Positions 4,833 to 7,925 of a DNA stretch of 7,925 nt are shown here, piece after piece. The DNA is taken from the NCBI GenBank assembly GCA_029933115.1, contig JAOZOT010000052.1, positions 3,651 to 11,575 of the forward strand. Direction: 5' to 3'. The stretch's first letter is position 1, and each line of letters starts with the position of its first letter. The notes under the pieces were generated by a model. It saw only the letters and a list, made by a program, of their open reading frames with translations, made no database searches and was not told where the DNA came from. This DNA comes from Anaerolineae bacterium (lineage in GTDB: Bacteria; Chloroflexota; Anaerolineae; E26-bin7). A program made the position numbers and the translations under genes.

Positions 4833-7052
4833 ATGGATTCTCTCTTTACGCCTTCTGCCCGAAGGCTCAGGTCGCTTTTAGTGATCGCTTGTGCGGCAGC
4901 CCTGGTCAACGGGCTGGTATGGTTCACCACTTTCATCCCCTTGCAGCTTCTGGGGGCTGGCGCGCTTTTCTGCTTCTTGCCCGGCTTTCTGCTGGTCAGC
5001 TTGCTCCTGCCTCGGCCGGAAGAATCAGCCCCCTCTCCCCCTGGGCCTGCGCAGCAGGCTTCGCGAGCTCGGCCAGGGCACCCCGACTGGCCGGAGCGGG
5101 TACTGCTCAGCGTGGGAGCCAGCTACTTTCTAGGCATCGTCATCGTTCTAATCGTCCACTTCCTGCCCGGCCCCATCTCCCTCCGCCAACTCCTCCTGGG
5201 CTTGGATCTGCTGATCGCCCTCCTGCTCATCCTCTGCCTGGCCTATCAGCGAGACCTGGGCTGGCACGTGTTCAACGCCCTCAACATGCAACACGCAACG
5301 CGCAACACGCTTATAGCCCTGGTACTTCTCCTGGCCTCTTTCTACCGCTTTGGGGCCCTGGGTCATTCCGAATACCAGGGCGACGAGATTGACGTGACTT
5401 CCCTGGCCCAGGCGGCTATCTCTGGCCAGGACGACGCCTTCTTTTGGCACAAGAAGGGCCCGGCCGAGTTGGCAGTCGCCACGGCTTTTGCCCTCTTTAC
5501 CAATGGATTCAACGAGTTCGCCTTGCGCTTTCCTTTCGCCCTGGCCAGCGTTTTGGCCGTGCTGGTAGTGTTCCTTCTGGCCGGCCGCATGTTCAACTGG
5601 CGAGTGGCCGGCCTGGCCGGGCTCCTGTTGGCCATTGAGGGCATCACCCTTGGCTTCTCGCGAATGGTGCAGTACCACGGCGTCGTGGTTCTGGCGCTGA
5701 CCTTGACCTTCTACTGCTTCTACCGCCTCAATCAGGTCGGCGACGGCCGCTTGGCCGCCCGCTATCAACTCCTGGGAGCCGGGTTCTTCGCTCTCAGCTT
5801 GCTGGCTCACTACGAGGCCGCCCTGATGGGATTACCTTTGCTGTTCCTATACGCGCAGAGGTACGGACGGCGTCTCCTTCAGGACAATGGAAGGACCCTG
5901 CTTCTCTCCGCCGGCCTGGTGGTCGTCGTCCTTGCCGCCTACTATGTGCCCTTTGTCCTTCACCCCCACTTTGCCCAGACCTTTGAGAGCTACACTACCA
6001 TCAGGATCAGCCCTGAACGGGGGCCCTACAATAACCTGCCGAGCTACTTTGCCTCGAACATCTTCTACAACTCTATCTACTACGTGGTCACCATGACCGT
6101 CCTTCTGATCGTGGCCTGTGTGGAAAGTGTGTGGCGTGGCCTCAGACCAAGGGGAGTAGCGATAGTGGTCTCGTCGCTGCTCGTGGCGGGGCTGATTGGT
6201 TCGATTCTTTCCTCCTCCCTGTTCAACCTTGGTGGAGTGCACTGCAATATCCTTCTGTTCCTGCCCTTTTTCGCCATCCTTTGGCCGGGCGGGGGGATGA
6301 GTGTAGAGCGGAGGGCCATTTTCTTGTGGTTCTTCTCCTACTTCATATTTTATGCTTTCATCATCAGAGTGCCCGGTCTTCACTATTACTGCCTCTCCCC
6401 TGCCTGGGCCATCATTGCTGCTCTGGCTCTGGAGCAGCGGATTTCAAATCCGCCACGAGCAGAGCACCCCTGCACTCGCGGCGGATTTGTGATCCGTCGC
6501 CGGTCGAGGGCGCTGTGGGCATTGACCTGTAGCGCCACAGTAGTAATCTACGCTTTGTCTGCCTTCTACACCTACGTCCTCTTTGTGCGGACCGATCCCG
6601 AGTACGCCTTGAGCTACCCCCAACATCGGATTCCCCTCTATTGGAACGTGCACCAGGGGCGGCCGCGGCGCTTCTTCGGCCTGCCCCACAAGTCAGGTTG
6701 GAAGACCATCGGCTATCTCTATAAAACAGGCACTTTGCGAGGGGACTATCGCACCAATGAGAAGAGTGAGATCGCTACCTGGTACACCGGCCAGGAGCCG
6801 TCGTCAGCGGAACGCCCGCGCTACTATTTCATCGCCGAGAACCCCACCCAGAAGAAGCACAAGCAGGATTATCCCAGAGAATTGCTGCAAAGTGAGTATC
6901 AGGTAACAGGGACAATCATCGTCGGCGGCCGGCCCCGCCTGCACATCTACGAACTCGTAGCCCTGCTATCAACGCCGGAAGGCAATGTCACCCGCTACGA
7001 AAGTGAAAGCTACGAACCTCTGTACGACCGGCTTCTGGCGCAGCCAAAGTGA
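4833..7052 (+). CDS. Multi-pass membrane glycosyltransferase, GT39/PMT-like
   Basis: A 739-residue integral membrane protein with at least a dozen hydrophobic spans, the first at about 14-31, 36-60, 89-112 and 117-138 and the last near 560-583. A soluble tail of about 150 residues (585-739) follows. The first large extracytoplasmic-type loop carries YQGDEID (181-187). The adjacent acidic pair D184-E185 is the position of the catalytic or metal-binding acid in GT-C enzymes of the PMT/ArnT class, which transfer a sugar from a polyprenyl-phosphate donor. FWHKKGP (204-210) just after it is also typical of this group. The acceptor (protein, lipid or polysaccharide) is unknown. The reading frame is open back to 4647, but the promoter lies inside that extension, so the ATG at 4833 (or GTG at 4830) is chosen. 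Residues about 535-557 are encoded by a palindromic repeat. There is no obvious co-transcribed partner. Confidence 0.85.
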   Translation: MDSLFTPSARRLRSLLVIACAAALVNGLVWFTTFIPLQLLGAGALFCFLPGFLLVSLLLPRPEESAPSPPGPAQQASRARPGHPDWPERVLLSVGASYFLGIVIVLIVHFLPGPISLRQLLLGLDLLIALLLILCLAYQRDLGWHVFNALNMQHATRNTLIALVLLLASFYRFGALGHSEYQGDEIDVTSLAQAAISGQDDAFFWHKKGPAELAVATAFALFTNGFNEFALRFPFALASVLAVLVVFLLAGRMFNWRVAGLAGLLLAIEGITLGFSRMVQYHGVVVLALTLTFYCFYRLNQVGDGRLAARYQLLGAGFFALSLLAHYEAALMGLPLLFLYAQRYGRRLLQDNGRTLLLSAGLVVVVLAAYYVPFVLHPHFAQTFESYTTIRISPERGPYNNLPSYFASNIFYNSIYYVVTMTVLLIVACVESVWRGLRPRGVAIVVSSLLVAGLIGSILSSSLFNLGGVHCNILLFLPFFAILWPGGGMSVERRAIFLWFFSYFIFYAFIIRVPGLHYYCLSPAWAIIAALALEQRISNPPRAEHPCTRGGFVIRRRSRALWALTCSATVVIYALSAFYTYVLFVRTDPEYALSYPQHRIPLYWNVHQGRPRRFFGLPHKSGWKTIGYLYKTGTLRGDYRTNEKSEIATWYTGQEPSSAERPRYYFIAENPTQKKHKQDYPRELLQSEYQVTGTIIVGGRPRLHIYELVALLSTPEGNVTRYESESYEPLYDRLLAQPK
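6437..6501. repeat. Palindromic repeat element inside the glycosyltransferase gene
   Basis: GCGGATTT (6437-6444) and AAATCCGC (6446-6453) form a palindrome around one base. GGCGGATTTG (6480-6489) repeats it and is followed by the decayed arm ATCCGTCGCC (6492-6501). The two halves also pair with each other: CAAATCCGCC (6445-6454) with GGCGGATTTG, and CGAG (6456-6459) with CTCG (6475-6478), making a stem of about 14 of 15 bp. The 65-bp unit is translated in frame as an Arg/Pro-rich linker between two hydrophobic segments. It looks like a REP/MITE-type insertion tolerated in a loop. Confidence 0.65.
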
Positions 7053-7082
7053 TAGCTCCTCACAAGCTACACCAGCAGGCAT

Positions 7083-7111
7083 TTGACAGTTGCCAAAGGA
7101 AAGTTTATAAT
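7083..7111 (+). promoter_or_regulatory. Perfect-consensus sigma-70 promoter of efp
   Basis: TTGACA (7083-7088), a spacer of exactly 17 nt and TATAAT (7106-7111) match consensus at all 12 box positions. Predicted transcription start is near 7118. It lies just 31 bases after the glycosyltransferase stop, so efp has its own strong promoter. Confidence 0.85.
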
Positions 7112-7117
7112 CTCAGT

Positions 7118-7234
7118 TGTGACCTGCTAGTCTCGGTAGCTCGCAGATCCTGCCCTCACCCGGTAGCCCAGACCAATAGAGCCAATTGTGGTCTACCGAG
7201 CCTGAATCAACAAAGAAGAGGTGAAGAAGCAATT
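7118..7234 (+). other. Foldable 5' leader of efp with alternative pairings
   Basis: CTCGGTAG (7132-7139) is a perfect 8-bp complement of CTACCGAG (7193-7200). A second CGGTAG (7161-7166) can pair with the same CTACCG (7193-7198). A third option, AGACCA (7170-7175) with TGGTCT (7189-7194), overlaps that segment and would exclude the other two at their shared bases. The Shine-Dalgarno follows at 7217-7224, outside the main stems. I recognise no known riboswitch class, and no U-tract follows the stems, so a transcription attenuator is not evident. Confidence 0.4.
7217..7224 (+). promoter_or_regulatory. efp ribosome binding site
   Basis: AGAGGTGA lies 10 nt before the ATG at 7235 and fixes that start. 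The frame is open further upstream to 7049, but that stretch contains the promoter and does not resemble EF-P. Confidence 0.75.
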
Positions 7235-7792
7235 ATGATTGACGTGAACGAACTCAGGAAAGGCGTTACCTTCGAACTGGATGGTGAGCTGTACAGAGTC
7301 CTTGAATACCAGCATCACAAGCCCGGCCGGGGGAAAGCGGTCATCCGTACCACCATTCGCAACCTGCGCACCGGAGCGATCATTGACAAGAACTTTATCT
7401 CTGGTGACCGGGTGCAGGACGTCCGCCTGGAGCACCACACAGTCCAGTATCTTTACAATGATGGCGAGCTCTACTACTTCATGGATACCGAGACCTACGA
7501 ACAGCCCAGCCTCTCGGCCGAAGTCCTGGGCGAGGCGGTGAAGTATTTGACCGATGGATTGACCTTGGAGCTATCCACCTATGAAGGCGAGCCTATAGAC
7601 ATCGAGTTGCCCGTCACCGTCGAACTGGAGGTCGTGGAAGCTCCGCCGGGCTACGCCGGTGACACAGCCACCGGCGCCACCAAACAAGTGACTCTAGAGA
7701 CCGGTTTGAAAATACAGGTGCCCCTTTTCGTCGAGAAGGGCGACCGCGTCCGGGTGGATACGCGCACCGGTGAGTATCTGACCCGCGTATAG
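7235..7792 (+). CDS. efp: Translation elongation factor P
   Basis: A 185-residue protein of the usual EF-P length, with KOW-like domain I, an OB domain II and an OB domain III. EF-P binds between the ribosomal P and E sites and relieves stalling at polyproline stretches. Diagnostic segments are ELDGELYRVLEYQHHKPGRGKA (14-35 region), the beta-strand IRNLRTG (41-47), YNDGELYYFMD (74-84) and the C-terminal signature near GYAGDTATGATKQVTLETG (139-157), ending in GEYLTRV. The domain-I loop tip reads KPGRGK, so the residue aligned with the modified Lys34 of E. coli or Arg32 of Pseudomonas is arginine (R32). Whether it is modified is unknown; no EarP-like, EpmA or YmfI-type gene is visible here. It has its own consensus promoter and leader, and a methyltransferase gene follows after 12 nt, probably in the same transcript. 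Confidence 0.97.
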   Translation: MIDVNELRKGVTFELDGELYRVLEYQHHKPGRGKAVIRTTIRNLRTGAIIDKNFISGDRVQDVRLEHHTVQYLYNDGELYYFMDTETYEQPSLSAEVLGEAVKYLTDGLTLELSTYEGEPIDIELPVTVELEVVEAPPGYAGDTATGATKQVTLETGLKIQVPLFVEKGDRVRVDTRTGEYLTRV

Positions 7793-7796
7793 GGAG
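7791..7796 (+). promoter_or_regulatory. Ribosome binding site of the methyltransferase, overlapping the efp stop
   Basis: AGGGAG begins with the last two bases of the efp TAG stop and lies 8 nt before the GTG at 7805. This supports GTG as the start and co-transcription with efp. The intervening ATG at 7797 is followed at once by TAA. Confidence 0.65.
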
Positions 7797-7804
7797 ATGT
7801 AAAA

Positions 7805-7925
7805 GTGGGCTATTTTGACGCCGTCGCTGAGCAGTGGGATCAGATGCGGGCTGGCTACTTTGACGAAAGCGTGCGCGAGGCAGCCATCGCCAAGGCCAAT
7901 TTGCGCCCGGACATGGTGGTGGCCG
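7805..7925 (+). CDS. Class I SAM-dependent methyltransferase, N-terminal part only
   Basis: Forty codons lie in the window, from a GTG at 7805 and running off the right edge. The start GYFDAVAEQWDQMR (2-15), followed by YF and a helix VREAAIAKANLRP (23-35) into the hydrophobic strand MVVA (37-40), is the typical lead-in to motif I (the VxDxGxGxG SAM-binding loop) of UbiE/ArsM-like class I methyltransferases. Motif I itself would lie just past the edge, so the call rests on the lead-in only. GGGAG (7792-7796) lies 8 nt upstream and begins at the last base of the efp stop codon, so translation is probably coupled to efp. The methyl acceptor cannot be inferred. Confidence 0.65.
   Translation, partial: MGYFDAVAEQWDQMRAGYFDESVREAAIAKANLRPDMVVA

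Noticed and set aside
5148..5810. Minus-strand Gln/Glu-rich frame opposite the glycosyltransferase
   Set aside because: Composition is the mirror of hydrophobic membrane codons, as expected for an antisense shadow.
7049..7234. Extended N-terminus of EF-P from 7049
   Set aside because: It spans a perfect promoter and leader. EF-P homologues begin at the ATG at 7235, which has a good Shine-Dalgarno.

Overview
The window looks like ordinary chromosome from a moderately GC-rich free-living bacterium. The mix of a YegS/DgkB-type lipid kinase, a stand-alone macro-domain protein, a Rad50-like SbcC, a GT39-type membrane glycosyltransferase and EF-P, with scattered palindromic repeats, resembles Chloroflexota (Anaerolineae-like) genomes. 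That placement is an impression from gene style, not a measured result. No phage, plasmid, IS transposase, CRISPR array, tRNA or rRNA was seen.

Layout: (1) The first 36 bases are the start of a gene running leftward off the window (12 codons), with its own TTGACA-17-TATATT promoter. (2) A divergent promoter, TTGAAA-17-TATAAT, drives rightward transcription through a GC-rich, hairpin-rich leader of about 200 nt into a diacylglycerol-kinase-family lipid kinase (444-1361). (3) A 192-base gap holds a 129-bp imperfect inverted-repeat element plus a decayed third copy of its arm. (4) A macro-domain protein (1554-2108) runs rightward and meets the large sbcC gene (4660-2105, leftward) tail to tail; the two stop codons share one CTAG. 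(5) sbcC is separated by about 170 bases from a divergent gene for a large multi-pass GT39/PMT-like glycosyltransferase (4833-7052). Its promoter sits so close to the start codon that the mRNA is probably leaderless. The gene carries a palindromic repeat as in-frame coding sequence. (6) A perfect-consensus promoter (TTGACA-17-TATAAT) and a foldable leader of about 117 nt precede efp (7235-7792). A SAM-dependent methyltransferase gene follows efp with its Shine-Dalgarno on the efp stop codon and runs off the right edge.

The genes do not form one pathway. They are short transcription units for lipid metabolism or signalling, ADP-ribose chemistry, DNA end processing, cell-surface glycosylation and translation. 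I found no convincing undescribed multi-gene system. The points most worth a second look are the efp leader with two alternative partners for one pairing segment, the leaderless glycosyltransferase promoter, the repeat translated inside that glycosyltransferase, and the palindromic elements next to the lipid kinase.
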